DNA of 40,850 bases from Variovorax sp. (GCA_017744285.1 JAGIBP010000030.1:1-40850), one strand, 5' to 3'. Shown: positions 24,077 to 32,815, counted from the first letter of the stretch. The notes: generated by a model from the sequence alone, not told the origin. Numbers and translations are program-made.

Positions 24077-26390
24077 GGTGCGTCTCCTCTTGCTTCTTCG
24101 CGCGCAGCGCGGCCAGGATCTTTTCGGGGGTGATCGGCAGCTCGGTGATGCGCACGCCGATGGCGTCGAACACCGCGTTGGCGATGGCGGGCGCGCCCGG
24201 CAGGATCGCGGTTTCGCTCGCGCCCTTCGCGCCGTAGGGGCCGTTGGGGTCGTTCGATTCGACGAAGCCGCCGCGCAGCAGCGGTACCGCGTCGGCGGTC
24301 GCCATCGTGTAGTCGGCGAAGTTGCCGTTCATCAGGCGGCCGTTGTCGAGCTGCATCTGCTCGTACAGCGCCCAGCCGAAGGCCTGCACCGTCGCGCCGT
24401 TGGTCTGGCCGTGGATCGCGATCGGGTTGAGCGCCTTGCCGCAATCGTCGGCGACGTAGCTGTCCAGCACGGTCACCTGGCCGGTCTCGGTGTCAACCTC
24501 GACCTCGACTGCCTGCGCCGCGAAGGAGTAGGCCGGCGCGATGTTGCCGTACAGGTTCTTGTCGTGCATGACGGTCTTGGCGTCCCAGGTGCCGCTGACC
24601 TGGATGCCTTCGCCGCCGTGGGTCCAGACGTGCAGCTTCGCGAGTTCGCCGATGGTCGCGCGGCGCTCGGGCGCGTCGGCGACGAAGACGGCGCCGCCCG
24701 CGAGCTTCAATTGGTCGGCGGGCACGTTCCACTGCTTCGAGGCGAGGGCGAGCAGCTTGTCGCGCGCCATGCGCCCGGCCACGATCGCGGCGTTGCCGGC
24801 CGCGATGGTCACGCGCGAGGCCAGCGTGCCGACCGCGATCGGCGAGGTGTCGGTGTCCGGCGGCAGCACGAGCACGTGCGAAAGCGGCAGGTCGAGCTCG
24901 TGCGCGACCACCTGGCTGAGCATCGTCATCGCGCCCTGGCCCATGTCGCATTCGCCGCTCATGATGAAGACGCGCCCGTCCTCGTTGATCTTGACCACGA
25001 CGGTGGAGCCGTCCCAGTTGCCGATGGTGCGGTTGCCGCTCACGTGCATCGCGGCGGCCATGCCGACGCCGCGCCGCTTCGGACCGCGCGATTTCGGCGC
25101 CCGGCGCTTGGCTTGCCAGTCGAGCGCCTGCGTGGCCTGGTCGATGCACTCCAGGAGGCCCGTGCTGCCGATGTGCCAGCCGTGGATCGAGGTCTCGCCC
25201 TGGCGGATCGCGTTGCGCTTGTGGATCTCGACCGGGTCGAGCCCGAGCATGCCGGCCATCGTGTGGATGTGGCTGTTGAGCGCGAACAGCATCTGCGTGC
25301 CGCCGAAGCCGCGGAACGCGCCGTGCGGCGGGTTGTTGGTGTAGATCAGCGTGGCATGCGAGTGCACGTTGGGATTGCGGTGCATGTTGTCGCTGCGCAT
25401 GGCGGTGACGTGCATCACCTCGCCGCAGAGGCCGGCGTAGGCGCCGCATTCGGCGGTGATGCGCACGTCCTTCGCGACGATGGTGCCGTCGCGGTCCATG
25501 CCGAGCTTGAGCGTGATCCGCTCGGGCAGGCTGGAGCAGGCCGCGAGAAAGTCTTCGAGCCGGTTGTTCACCAGCCGCACCGGCTTGCCGGTCTTCACGG
25601 CCAGCAGGCCCGCGACGAGGTTGTTGGCGTCCTCGACGATCTTGCCGCCGAAGCCGCCGCCGGTGGTCGCCTGGATCACGCGGATGGTGGAGATCGGTCG
25701 CTCCAGCGCCGCCGCGAGCCGCAGGCGCACCTGCGTGACGGACTGGGTCGAGGTCCACACCACCAGGCGGCCCTCGGGGTCGATGCTCGCCACGGTGCCC
25801 ATCGGTTCGAGGTAGCCGGGGTACTGGGCATGCATCTCGTACGTCGCCTCGTGCACCACGTGCGCGGATGCAAAGCCTGCATCGACATCGCCGCGCTCGA
25901 AGCGGATCTCGTGCGCGACGTTGTTCGCGCGGCCCGGATGCACGGTGGGCGCTTCCTCGTCCATCGCCTCTTCGGGCGTGAGGATGGCGGGGAGCTCTTC
26001 GTATTCGACGCGGATCAGGTCCAGCGCATCGCGCGCGATTTCCTCGGTGGTCGCCGCGACGGCCGCCACCTCTTCGCCCGCGAAGCGCACGATGCCTTCG
26101 GCGAGGATGCGGCGCTCCTTGTGGCTCACGCCCCACATCGCGCGTGGCGCATCGGCGCCGGTCAGCACCGCCTTCACGCCCGGCAGCGCGAGCGCCTCGG
26201 AAACGTCGATCGAGACGATGCGCGCATGCGGGTACGGGCTGCGCAGCACCTTGCCGTGCAGCATGCCCGGCAGCTTGATGTCGCCCGCGTACATCGCGCG
26301 GCCGAGCACCTTGGCGCGCGCCGTGACCTGCGGAATGTCCGCGCCCAGCGTCGAGGCGCTGGAAGTCGAAAGTTCAGGGGGATTCTTCAT
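24069..26390 (-). CDS. Molybdenum hydroxylase large (Mo-cofactor) subunit, aldehyde/xanthine-type
   Basis: A 773-aa catalytic subunit of the xanthine oxidase family. The start is ATG 26390, chosen because GGAGG (26396-26400) lies just upstream; an in-frame ATG at 26402 would put this site inside the gene. Mo-cofactor motifs are TGGGFGGK (about 243-250), GAFRGFGG (about 357-364), ECDMGQGA, and GAKGASE near the C-terminus with the catalytic Glu at about 726. GAFRGFGG is the xanthine/aldehyde-type loop, not the AYXCSFR loop of true form I CO dehydrogenase, so CO oxidation is unlikely. Probable chemistry is hydroxylation of a heterocycle or an aldehyde; the substrate is unknown. Confidence 0.93.
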   Translation of the reverse strand: MKNPPELSTSSASTLGADIPQVTARAKVLGRAMYAGDIKLPGMLHGKVLRSPYPHARIVSIDVSEALALPGVKAVLTGADAPRAMWGVSHKERRILAEGIVRFAGEEVAAVAATTEEIARDALDLIRVEYEELPAILTPEEAMDEEAPTVHPGRANNVAHEIRFERGDVDAGFASAHVVHEATYEMHAQYPGYLEPMGTVASIDPEGRLVVWTSTQSVTQVRLRLAAALERPISTIRVIQATTGGGFGGKIVEDANNLVAGLLAVKTGKPVRLVNNRLEDFLAACSSLPERITLKLGMDRDGTIVAKDVRITAECGAYAGLCGEVMHVTAMRSDNMHRNPNVHSHATLIYTNNPPHGAFRGFGGTQMLFALNSHIHTMAGMLGLDPVEIHKRNAIRQGETSIHGWHIGSTGLLECIDQATQALDWQAKRRAPKSRGPKRRGVGMAAAMHVSGNRTIGNWDGSTVVVKINEDGRVFIMSGECDMGQGAMTMLSQVVAHELDLPLSHVLVLPPDTDTSPIAVGTLASRVTIAAGNAAIVAGRMARDKLLALASKQWNVPADQLKLAGGAVFVADAPERRATIGELAKLHVWTHGGEGIQVSGTWDAKTVMHDKNLYGNIAPAYSFAAQAVEVEVDTETGQVTVLDSYVADDCGKALNPIAIHGQTNGATVQAFGWALYEQMQLDNGRLMNGNFADYTMATADAVPLLRGGFVESNDPNGPYGAKGASETAILPGAPAIANAVFDAIGVRITELPITPEKILAALRAKKQEETHHA

Positions 26391-26449
26391 ATCTACCTCC
26401 ATACCGTTGCTGCTACCGCAATGACGAGCAAGGCGAAGTCCGTTCGTGA

Positions 26450-26540
26450 AACACCGCGGACCGGCTTTGCCGGTCCGCTGGTGTTGCCCCCGGAAGGGGG
26501 TTGGCGGCTACGCGAAGCGAGCAAGCCCGGGGGAGAGCTT
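26450..26540. repeat. GC-rich interspersed palindrome with strong hairpin
   Basis: The core GCGGACCGGC (26456-26465), loop TTT, and GCCGGTCCGC (26469-26478) form a perfect 10-bp stem. It is extended by AACACC (26450-26455) and GGTGTT (26480-26485) across a single extra T. A second CCCCC-GGAA-GGGGG hairpin follows at about 26488-26501. The element lies between the third receptor gene and the Mo subunit gene and ends at the receptor stop codon. It shares its core with the hairpin at 36367-36415 and is related to 32816-32935. It may reduce read-through into the hydroxylase genes. Confidence 0.75.
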
Positions 26541-27529
26541 CACTCTGCGGTGATGCCCAGTTCCTGGATGACCTTGCCCATGATCGCGTACTCGTTCGCA
26601 TTGATCTGTCCGAGCTTCGCGGGCGCGCCGCCGGCCGGCAGGGCGCCGAACACGGCCAGCTTGTCGGCCACTTCGGGCTGCTTGAGGATCTCGTTGAGGT
26701 GCTCGTTGAGCAGCTTCACGACCGGGGCCGGCGTGCCCTTCGGCGCGAAGAAGCCGTTCCAGGAGCCGACCACCACGTCCTTGTAGCCCAGCTCGACCAG
26801 CGTAGGCACGTTCGGTGCGAGCTTGGAGCGCTGCGCGTCGCCGATCGCCAGCGCGATCAGGCGGCCGTTGTCCAGGTAGGCGCGCACCGCGCCGAGGGTC
26901 ACCCAGGCGGTGTCCACATGGCCCGCCACCACGTCGGTGACCGACGGGCCGACGCCCTTGTAGGGCACGTGCGTGAGCTTCACGCCCGCGGCCTTGTTGA
27001 GCCACTCGCCCAGGACGTGCATCGGCGAGCCGGCGCCGGGCGAGGCGTAGGTCACCTGCTTGCCTCCCTTGGCCAGCTTGATCAGGTCGGGCAGCGTCTT
27101 GGCGCCCACGCCCGGGTTCGCGACCAGCACCAGGGGCTGGGTGGCGGTGTTGATGACCGGCTCGAAGCCGTGCAGCACGTCATAGCTGGCGCTGGGCGAC
27201 AGCTTCATCACCATCTGCAGCGTGGTGAAGGGGTTCGGCGTGAACAGGAGCGTGTAGCCATCGGCCGGCGCGCGGCTGACGAAGTTGTTGCCCAGCGCGC
27301 CGCCGGCGCCGGGCTTGTTGTCGATGATCACCGCCTGGTTCAGGCGCTGCGACAGCTTGTCCGCGAACAGCCGCGCAATGGCGTCGGTGTCGCCGCCCGG
27401 CGGGTAGGCCACGACGACGCTGATCGTCTTGGCGGGATAGGCCGACTGGGCAAAGGCGGCGGGGCCGGCGGACATGGCGCAAGCCGCCATCGTGGCCGCA
27501 AGAAGAACTTGGCGACGGGTCGAGAACAT
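26540..27529 (-). CDS. Tripartite tricarboxylate receptor (Bug/TctC family), third copy
   Basis: A 329-aa Bug-type periplasmic receptor. The start is ATG 27529 (MFSTRRQVLLAATMAACAMS), an RR-containing signal peptide with cleavage probably after AAFAQ. Longer upstream frames read through the operator region and are not coding. Landmarks are KTISVVVAYPPGGDTDAI, VIIDNKPGAGG, ADGYTLLFTPNPF, YASPGAGSPMHVLGE and LTHVPYKGVGPS. By eye it is closer to the first receptor (5099-6082) than to the second. It probably captures the substrate of the molybdenum hydroxylase encoded downstream on the same strand; no TctAB partner is in the window. Confidence 0.92.
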   Translation of the reverse strand: MFSTRRQVLLAATMAACAMSAGPAAFAQSAYPAKTISVVVAYPPGGDTDAIARLFADKLSQRLNQAVIIDNKPGAGGALGNNFVSRAPADGYTLLFTPNPFTTLQMVMKLSPSASYDVLHGFEPVINTATQPLVLVANPGVGAKTLPDLIKLAKGGKQVTYASPGAGSPMHVLGEWLNKAAGVKLTHVPYKGVGPSVTDVVAGHVDTAWVTLGAVRAYLDNGRLIALAIGDAQRSKLAPNVPTLVELGYKDVVVGSWNGFFAPKGTPAPVVKLLNEHLNEILKQPEVADKLAVFGALPAGGAPAKLGQINANEYAIMGKVIQELGITAE

Positions 27530-27605
27530 CAGTGGCTCCTGGAAAAGGGCCCGCGCGATGGGGTCGGGAACTCGCGGGCGGCTGGCTGCATGGAAGTTGA
27601 ATGAT

Positions 27606-27634
27606 TCGTTAGTGAAACATTGATTCACTAACGA
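27606..27634. promoter_or_regulatory. Perfect 29-bp inverted repeat, operator of receptor/hydroxylase unit
   Basis: Arms TCGTTAGTGAA (27606-27616) and TTCACTAACGA (27624-27634) are perfectly complementary around ACATTGA. It sits 77 bp upstream of the receptor start. The centre GTGAAACATTGATTCAC resembles IclR/KdgR-type boxes as I recall them, and its TTCACTAA half-site also occurs in the operator of the catabolic operon at 4970-4976. It is a strong candidate binding site for a regulator. Confidence 0.7.
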
Positions 27635-27654
27635 GAGAAAATTGTGCCGCCAAG

Positions 27655-27694
27655 GTTGATCTATCAACTTGCCGTAAATACCTATTGACAATAG
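27655..27694. promoter_or_regulatory. Two short palindromes upstream of marR
   Basis: GTTGAT-CT-ATCAAC (27655-27668) and CTATTG-A-CAATAG (27682-27694) are both perfect. The second contains TTGACA (27685-27690), which could be a -35 box for the marR gene, though I find no good -10 at 16-18 bp. They are plausible MarR autoregulatory sites, by position only. Confidence 0.45.
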
Positions 27695-27757
27695 CAATAT
27701 GGCGTACTTTTCGTGAAGAAATGTCTGGTCGAGGCCTCGTGGAACAATGCGCGCCAC

Positions 27758-28321
27758 ATGACCAACGAACGTTCTTCTCAACCGCCGGGCGAGCGCACGC
27801 CCTGGACGGAGCTCGATGCTGCCGGCACCGGCCTGACCGTCGACGCCTTCATCACGACCATGATGAGCCAGGTGGGCAACGCGCTGCGCCGTATCGTGAC
27901 CGGGCCCTATGCCGATCAGTTCGGCGTCTCGGTGTCCGAATGGCGGGTGCTGTCGCTGGTGGCCCACGCCGAGACACTGGCGTTCAGCGACCTGGTGCAG
28001 CAGTCGACCTCGGACAAGGCGCTGGTGAGCCGCACCCTGAAGCTGCTGGAGAACCGGGGCCTGGTCGAGTTGCGCGCCGAGGGCAGCACGCCGCGCAAGA
28101 AGGTGTTCTGCGACATCACGCCGGCGGGCCGGGCGCTGCATGCGCAGGCGATCCCGGTCGCGCGCGAGCGCCAGGCCGCCGCGCTGCGCGTGCTCGACTC
28201 CGCCGAGCGCGACGCGCTCTACCGCGCGCTCGTCAAGCTGCGCGAATATTGCCGCGTCGAGGAGGAGGCCAGGGGGCGCCAGCCCGCGACGCGGGGCGGC
28301 GGCTCGGCCCTGGACATCTAG
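27758..28321 (+). CDS. MarR-family transcriptional regulator
   Basis: A 187-aa regulator with a winged helix-turn-helix in the middle: FGVSVSEWRVLSLVAH, LAFSDLVQQSTSDKALVSRT (recognition helix) and LLENRGLVELRAEGSTPRKK (wing). The start is set at ATG 27758; a GTG at 27713 is in frame but has no ribosome site and would run back into the promoter zone. It is divergent from the receptor/hydroxylase unit and probably controls it in response to an aromatic or acidic ligand. Its 3' end converges on the class II aldolase gene with 27 bases between stops. Confidence 0.9.
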   Translation: MTNERSSQPPGERTPWTELDAAGTGLTVDAFITTMMSQVGNALRRIVTGPYADQFGVSVSEWRVLSLVAHAETLAFSDLVQQSTSDKALVSRTLKLLENRGLVELRAEGSTPRKKVFCDITPAGRALHAQAIPVARERQAAALRVLDSAERDALYRALVKLREYCRVEEEARGRQPATRGGGSALDI

Positions 28322-28348
28322 CGCGCGCAGGCGCCCGGCTTTGCCGCC

Positions 28349-29116
28349 TCAGTGCTTGTACGACGGATCGAGCCGGTCCAGCCTGCGAATCAACGACGGC
28401 CACGCGAACGCGCCGCCCAGCCCGCCCGTCTGCACTTTCATCGCGTGTCCCACGCCGTCGACGATGCGCGGGTCGACCTGCGTGAGTTCGCCGCCGCCCG
28501 CCTGCGCGGAGATCTGGATCTGGCAGGTGCTCTCGAACATGTACATCGCGAGAAAGGCGTCCGCGACGGTCTTGCCCACGGTCAGCAGGCCGTGGTTGCG
28601 CAGCATCAGGAAATTCGCCTCGCCCATGTCGGCCTGCAGGCGCGGCTTCTCGTCCTCGCGGAACGCCACGCCCTCGTAGTCGTGGTAGGCCAGCGAGGCC
28701 AGCACGAAGGTCGACTGCTGGCTGATCGGCAGCACGCCGTTCTTCTGGGCGCTCACCGCGATGCCTGCGCGCGTGTGCGTGTGCAGCACGCACTGGATGT
28801 CCTCGCGCGCCTCGTGCACCGCGCTGTGGATCACGAAGCCCGCCGGGTTGACCGGGTAGGGCGAGTGCATGACCTTGTTGCAGTCCTTGTCGACCTTGAT
28901 CAGGCTCGACGCGGTGATTTCGTCGAACATGAGCCCGTAGGGGTTGATGAGGAAGTGGTGCTCCGGCCCGGGGATGCGCGCGCTGATGTGGGTGAAGACG
29001 AGGTCGCTCCAGCCGTACAGCGCCACCAGGCGGTAGCAGGCCGCGAGGTCGACGCGCAATTGCCATTCTTCGGCACTGACGAGTTGCTGGATGTCGCTGG
29101 GCGCGGTGGTGCTCAT
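28349..29116 (-). CDS. Class II aldolase/adducin-family protein
   Basis: A 255-aa protein of the class II aldolase fold. The zinc ligands His112 and His114 in LHTHTRAG and His175 in LRNHGLLTVG are present, as is the WSDLVFTHISARIPG segment near the N-terminus. Relatives include L-fuculose-phosphate aldolase, ribulose-5-phosphate epimerase and, in aromatic pathways, hydroxy-acid decarboxylase-like or dehydratase-like proteins. The substrate is not predictable. It stands alone between marR and a LivJ-like receptor, both of which may belong to the same accessory region. Confidence 0.87.
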   Translation of the reverse strand: MSTTAPSDIQQLVSAEEWQLRVDLAACYRLVALYGWSDLVFTHISARIPGPEHHFLINPYGLMFDEITASSLIKVDKDCNKVMHSPYPVNPAGFVIHSAVHEAREDIQCVLHTHTRAGIAVSAQKNGVLPISQQSTFVLASLAYHDYEGVAFREDEKPRLQADMGEANFLMLRNHGLLTVGKTVADAFLAMYMFESTCQIQISAQAGGGELTQVDPRIVDGVGHAMKVQTGGLGGAFAWPSLIRRLDRLDPSYKH

Positions 29117-29241
29117 CGTGGTCTCCTGGTGAGGGCAGGCGCGGCCTGCGCCTGAGTCTTGGGGGGGGGAGCCACTTTAGAGCGCCGCCTGGCGCTTGCC
29201 GTGTCAACGACATGACAAGCCGGCGTCCAGACAAACCCCCG

Positions 29242-30420
29242 TCAACGCAGGATGCGGCCGTCCCTGGCGATGCTGATGAGGTCGATGCTGCGCGCGGGGT
29301 CGTGCAGTCCCGGCCGCAGGTTGATGCGGAAGCCGCCGACGTCGTAGTCGGTCATGCCGGCCATCGTGCGTTGCAAGCTGGCGGCCGTGAAGCCCCGCCC
29401 CGCGCGCCGCACCGCCTCGCCGGCCGACTTGGCGGCGATGAAGCCCTCCAGGCCTTCGTAGGACGCGGTCTGGTCGGAGTTGTCGACCGTGGCCAGATAC
29501 TCCTTGACGATCGGGATCGCGGACGGGCGCGGCGAAGGCACCACCTGCGAGATCACCAGGCCGCCCACATCCTTGCCCAGGGCCGCATAGAGCGGATCGA
29601 TGCCCACGATCGAGAACGCCATCAGCGTGCCCGCGTAGCCGCTCTTGCGCAGCTTGCGGACCACGTTCGACGTGGTGCCCGACAGCGACACCAGCACGAT
29701 GGCCTGCGGCGACTGCTTCAGCACGCCGGCGAGCGCGGCATCGATCTTGTCACCGCTCGCCGGCACCATGGCGGTGGCGACCATCGGCGCCAGCTTGAGT
29801 TCGCCCACGGCCTGCTCGACCGCCGCGAGCCCGGCGCGGCCCATCGCGTCGTCGTCGCCCACGAGCGCGATGCGCGTCTGCCCGACGGCGGCGCACTGGC
29901 GCAGGATCTTGATCGCCTCGTCGGCCATGCTGGGCCGCACATGGAAGACGTTGGGGTGGTCGGCGCCGCGCAGTACGTCGGCGGCGGCGAAAGGCGCGAA
30001 CAGCACCGTCCCTTGCTGTGCCGCGATGGCGGCCCCGGCTTCGCTGCTGGCGGTGCCCACGAAGCCGAAGAGCATGTCCGCCTTCTCGTTGCCCAGCAGC
30101 GCGCGGGCGTTGGCCGTGGCGCGCGCCGGGTCGTAGCCGTCATCGAGCTGCAAGAGCTTGAGCTGGACGCCGCTCGCCGCGCTGGTCTCGTTGAACTCGT
30201 CGACATAGAGCTTGGCCCCCGCCGCGAATGCCAGCCCGATCTCGCTGGCGGCGCCGGTGAGCGGGACGGACTGCCCCAGGATGACCGTGCGCGGCGGCGC
30301 CGCCACGGGCGCGGCACGGGCCGCCGTCTGCGCCCGGCCCGGCGCGCTTGCCGCCACGCCGCCGCCGAACAGCAGCATGGCTCCGGTCTTGCCCATCCAA
30401 CTTCTGCGCGTCAGTTCCAT
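29242..30420 (-). CDS. Branched-chain-amino-acid-type ABC substrate-binding protein (LivJ-like)
   Basis: A 392-aa periplasmic binding protein of the type-6 family. The start is ATG 30420, with AGGA upstream; the N-terminus TRRSWMGKTGAMLLFGGG is a twin-arginine-like signal, cleaved probably after PGRAQ. Family landmarks are ILGQSVPLTGAASEIGLAF, LLQLDDGYDPARATANARAL, GFVGTASSEAG and FHVRPSMADEA. In this family ligands are often aromatic acids, amides or amino acids. There are no livHMGF genes adjoining, so the receptor is an orphan here. It lies 125 bp upstream of the aldolase gene on the same strand. Confidence 0.88.
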   Translation of the reverse strand: MELTRRSWMGKTGAMLLFGGGVAASAPGRAQTAARAAPVAAPPRTVILGQSVPLTGAASEIGLAFAAGAKLYVDEFNETSAASGVQLKLLQLDDGYDPARATANARALLGNEKADMLFGFVGTASSEAGAAIAAQQGTVLFAPFAAADVLRGADHPNVFHVRPSMADEAIKILRQCAAVGQTRIALVGDDDAMGRAGLAAVEQAVGELKLAPMVATAMVPASGDKIDAALAGVLKQSPQAIVLVSLSGTTSNVVRKLRKSGYAGTLMAFSIVGIDPLYAALGKDVGGLVISQVVPSPRPSAIPIVKEYLATVDNSDQTASYEGLEGFIAAKSAGEAVRRAGRGFTAASLQRTMAGMTDYDVGGFRINLRPGLHDPARSIDLISIARDGRILR

Positions 30421-30648
30421 GGCCAATCCTTCTTGCGATTGTTAAAAAATGTAGCAAGTCGATTGGCGCAAACAAAGGCATTAGTTCACGCGAGTGACGC
30501 AAGTCGGCCATCGCGGCCGGGACCGGCCCAGTGCAGAGGCTCGAAATTGTTAACTTTCGCATCCATCCTGCGGCATTTTTCACAGCATGCCGGCGGCGGC
30601 CCTGTCACCATTCCGGCCGCACCGAAAACAGTCATCGGTCTGAATGCA

Positions 30649-31089
30649 ATGAAGTCAAAGCCAAGCGACATCGCCCTGCTGGAGAGCGCCCTCCTGGCCA
30701 TCGAGAAAGTGCTCGCGCATGCCGATAGCGAGCTGCAGGAAGGGCCCGGGCGGGCCGCCGATCCGGGATCGGGCATCGCCGATGCGCCATCGCGCCAGGA
30801 CGACGCGCAGCGCTTTCGCGCCAGCGCGGCGCAGTCGGCCGTCAATGTCTGCCTGAGTGCAGCGGCGGCGCTGGTCGACGTGAGCCAGGCCTTGATGAGG
30901 GCGCCGGGCGACCGGTCGTGGGACCAACTGCGCCACGAGTGGCAGGCGCTGATCACGCACACGAAGATCGCCAGCCGCAGTGCCCATCGCGCTGCGCTGA
31001 TCATGGCGGCCGAGGACGATCCGCTGTCCGCGCGTGGAATCGAGGCGGCGCCGCTGCACGAGGCGCGGGCGGCCTCGTTCGCGCACTGA
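30649..31089 (+). CDS. Hypothetical helical protein
   Basis: A possible 146-aa protein beginning MKSKPSDIALLESALL. It is Ala-rich and looks all-helical ([52 protein letters not shown]), with no signal peptide or membrane segment. I do not recognise a family; a small helical-bundle protein is the best description. The opposite-strand frame here gives an unnatural sequence rich in Ser, Cys and Trp, which favours this strand. It converges on trmB with 22 bp between. Reality of the gene is likely but not certain. Confidence 0.55.
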   Translation: MKSKPSDIALLESALLAIEKVLAHADSELQEGPGRAADPGSGIADAPSRQDDAQRFRASAAQSAVNVCLSAAAALVDVSQALMRAPGDRSWDQLRHEWQALITHTKIASRSAHRAALIMAAEDDPLSARGIEAAPLHEARAASFAH

Positions 31090-31111
31090 GGCCGCGCGCG
31101 CCGTCAGGCGT

Positions 31112-31864
31112 TCAGGCGCGTTCGAACACCACGTCCCACACGCCGTGGCCCAGCTTGAGGCCGCGGTTCTCGAACTTCGTCAGCGGGCGGTAGGCGGGCT
31201 TGGGCGCGTAGCCGTTGGCGGCCGTGTTGCGCAGCAGGGGCTCCTGCGAAAGCACCTCGAGCATCTGCTGCGCATAGGGCTCCCAGTCGGTCGCGCAATG
31301 CAGGTAGCCGCCCGGCGCCAGGTGCTCGGCGAGCTTGCGAACGAAGGGCCCCTGGATCAGGCGGCGCTTGTTGTGGCGCTTCTTGTGCCACGGATCGGGG
31401 AAGAACACATGCACGCCCGAGAGCGTGGCGGGCCGGAGCATGTGGTCGAGCACGTCGACCGCGTCGTGCGCGCAGATTCGGATGTTCTGCAGGTTCTGCT
31501 CGCCGATGCGCTTGAGCAGCGCGCCCACGCCCGGCTCGTGCACCTCGCAGCACAGGAAGTTCTTCTCGGGCATCAGCGCGGCGATGTGGGCCGTGGCCTC
31601 GCCCATGCCGAAGCCGATTTCGAGGATGGTCGGCGCCTGGCGGCCGAACGCCGACGGCAAGTCGAGCGGCTCGGCGCGATAGGGCAGCAGGAAGGCTGGG
31701 CCGAACTGCTCGTAGGCGCGCGCCTGGCCTTCGGTGGTGCGTCCGGCGCGGCGCACGAAGCTCTTGAGGCGCCGGTGCAGCGGATGCGCTTCGCCGCTGG
31801 GCTTGTCGTCGCCGGCGGCCTCGTCGGACGGTGGGTGGGGGAGGTCTTCGATGGAGCTGATCAC
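31112..31864 (-). CDS. trmB: tRNA (guanine-N7-)-methyltransferase
   Basis: TrmB methylates G46 in the variable loop of tRNAs with S-adenosylmethionine. The protein has the SAM motif [16 protein letters not shown] and the family signature [16 protein letters not shown]. The start is put at GTG 31864, which overlaps the gluQRS stop as GTGA and gives 250 aa; a GTG at 31903 would add 13 residues lying inside gluQRS. The first 40 residues ([20 protein letters not shown]) look disordered, as in many TrmB proteins. It is the downstream partner of gluQRS. Confidence 0.93.
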   Translation of the reverse strand: MISSIEDLPHPPSDEAAGDDKPSGEAHPLHRRLKSFVRRAGRTTEGQARAYEQFGPAFLLPYRAEPLDLPSAFGRQAPTILEIGFGMGEATAHIAALMPEKNFLCCEVHEPGVGALLKRIGEQNLQNIRICAHDAVDVLDHMLRPATLSGVHVFFPDPWHKKRHNKRRLIQGPFVRKLAEHLAPGGYLHCATDWEPYAQQMLEVLSQEPLLRNTAANGYAPKPAYRPLTKFENRGLKLGHGVWDVVFERA

Positions 31865-32775
31865 GGGCGCGAATTGTAGAGATCGCGCCACTGCGGCACC
31901 CACGCTGCCAGCGCCTCGGCGGCCGAATCGGCGGCGGTCGCGGCCAGGCCGAGCCGCTGCGCCGCGCCGTCGAGCGCCGCGAGCGCCTCGGCCGGCGTCG
32001 CGGTGCGCAGCGGCGTGGCGCCGTTCTGCTTCGAGAGCTTGGCGCCGTCAGGGCCGAGCACCAGCGGCGTGTGGAGGTAGCTCGGCGTGGGAAAGCCGAG
32101 CGCGCGCTGCAGCAGGATTTGCCGCGCCGTGTTGTCCGCGAGGTCTTCGCCGCGCACGATGTCCGTCACGCCCTGCTCGGCATCGTCGACCACCACGGCG
32201 AGCTGGTAGGCCCAGGGTCCGTCCGCGCGCTTGAGCACGAAGTCGCCGACCTCGCGTGCCACGTCCTGTTGCTGCGCCCCCAGCCGGCGGTCCTGCCAGT
32301 GCAGCGGACCGTTCGACGCCGCCTGCTGGAAGGTCGTCGCGGCGAAGCGCCATGCGCGCGCGGCCTTGCCGTGCAGGCCGCCGCGGCAGGTGCCGGGGTA
32401 GACGCGTTCGCCGTGGCGTGTGTGCGCGATGCCGCGCCGTGCCAGCGCCTCGTCGATGTCCTTGCGCGAGCAGCCGCAGGGGTAGGCGAGGCCGGCGGCC
32501 TTGAGTTTTTCGAGCGCCGCTTCGTAGTGGGGCGTGCGCGTTGTCTGCCAGACCGGCGGCTCGTCCGGCACCAGCGCGCAGGCGGCCAGCTGCGAGAGGA
32601 TCACGTCGCCCATGCCCGGCAGGCAGCGTTCGGTGTCCGCGTCCTCGATGCGCACCAGCCAGCGCGCGTTCGGGCCGTGCGCGCGCACGTCGAGCCAGCT
32701 CGCGAGCGCGGCGACCAGCGAGCCCGCATGCAGCGGGCCCGTCGGCGAGGGCGCGAAGCGGCCGATGCGCGTCAT
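31861..32775 (-). CDS. gluQ: Glutamyl-Q tRNA(Asp) synthetase
   Basis: This enzyme attaches glutamate to the queuosine of tRNA-Asp. The 304-aa protein is a shortened GluRS-like catalytic core: [20 protein letters not shown] (HIGH-type motif), [11 protein letters not shown] and YPGTCRGG (zinc cysteines) and AKLSKQNG (KMSKS-type). It lacks the anticodon-binding half of GluRS. The start is set at ATG 32775; an in-frame ATG at 32790 would add five residues, and any longer frame runs into the repeat element. It overlaps trmB by four bases. Confidence 0.93.
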   Translation of the reverse strand: MTRIGRFAPSPTGPLHAGSLVAALASWLDVRAHGPNARWLVRIEDADTERCLPGMGDVILSQLAACALVPDEPPVWQTTRTPHYEAALEKLKAAGLAYPCGCSRKDIDEALARRGIAHTRHGERVYPGTCRGGLHGKAARAWRFAATTFQQAASNGPLHWQDRRLGAQQQDVAREVGDFVLKRADGPWAYQLAVVVDDAEQGVTDIVRGEDLADNTARQILLQRALGFPTPSYLHTPLVLGPDGAKLSKQNGATPLRTATPAEALAALDGAAQRLGLAATAADSAAEALAAWVPQWRDLYNSRP

Positions 32776-32815
32776 GCCTTCTTCAATCATCCGTGATGCT
32801 GCGCGCTCATTTGCC

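Noticed and set aside
24069..26390. True aerobic CO dehydrogenase (coxL)
   Set aside because: The active-site loop is GAFRGFGG, not the AYXCSFR loop of form I enzymes.
24075..26786. A 903-codon open frame on the plus strand opposite the Mo-subunit gene
   Set aside because: It is antisense to clear, motif-bearing subunits; the translation is rich in His, Arg, Val and Asp with no domain, as expected for the complement of GC-rich coding DNA.
27530..28141. N-terminal extension of the third receptor through the intergenic region and opposite marR
   Set aside because: It would place coding sequence over the palindromic operators and antisense to marR; the signal peptide begins at ATG 27529.
29174..29207. 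Sigma-70 promoter for the class II aldolase gene (TTGACA with TAAAGT)
   Set aside because: On the minus strand the spacing is about 22 bp, too long for a normal promoter.
30486..31004. A minus-strand gene opposite the hypothetical helical protein
   Set aside because: Its translation is irregular, rich in Ser, Cys and Trp, has no recognisable fold, and the plus-strand frame is better behaved.
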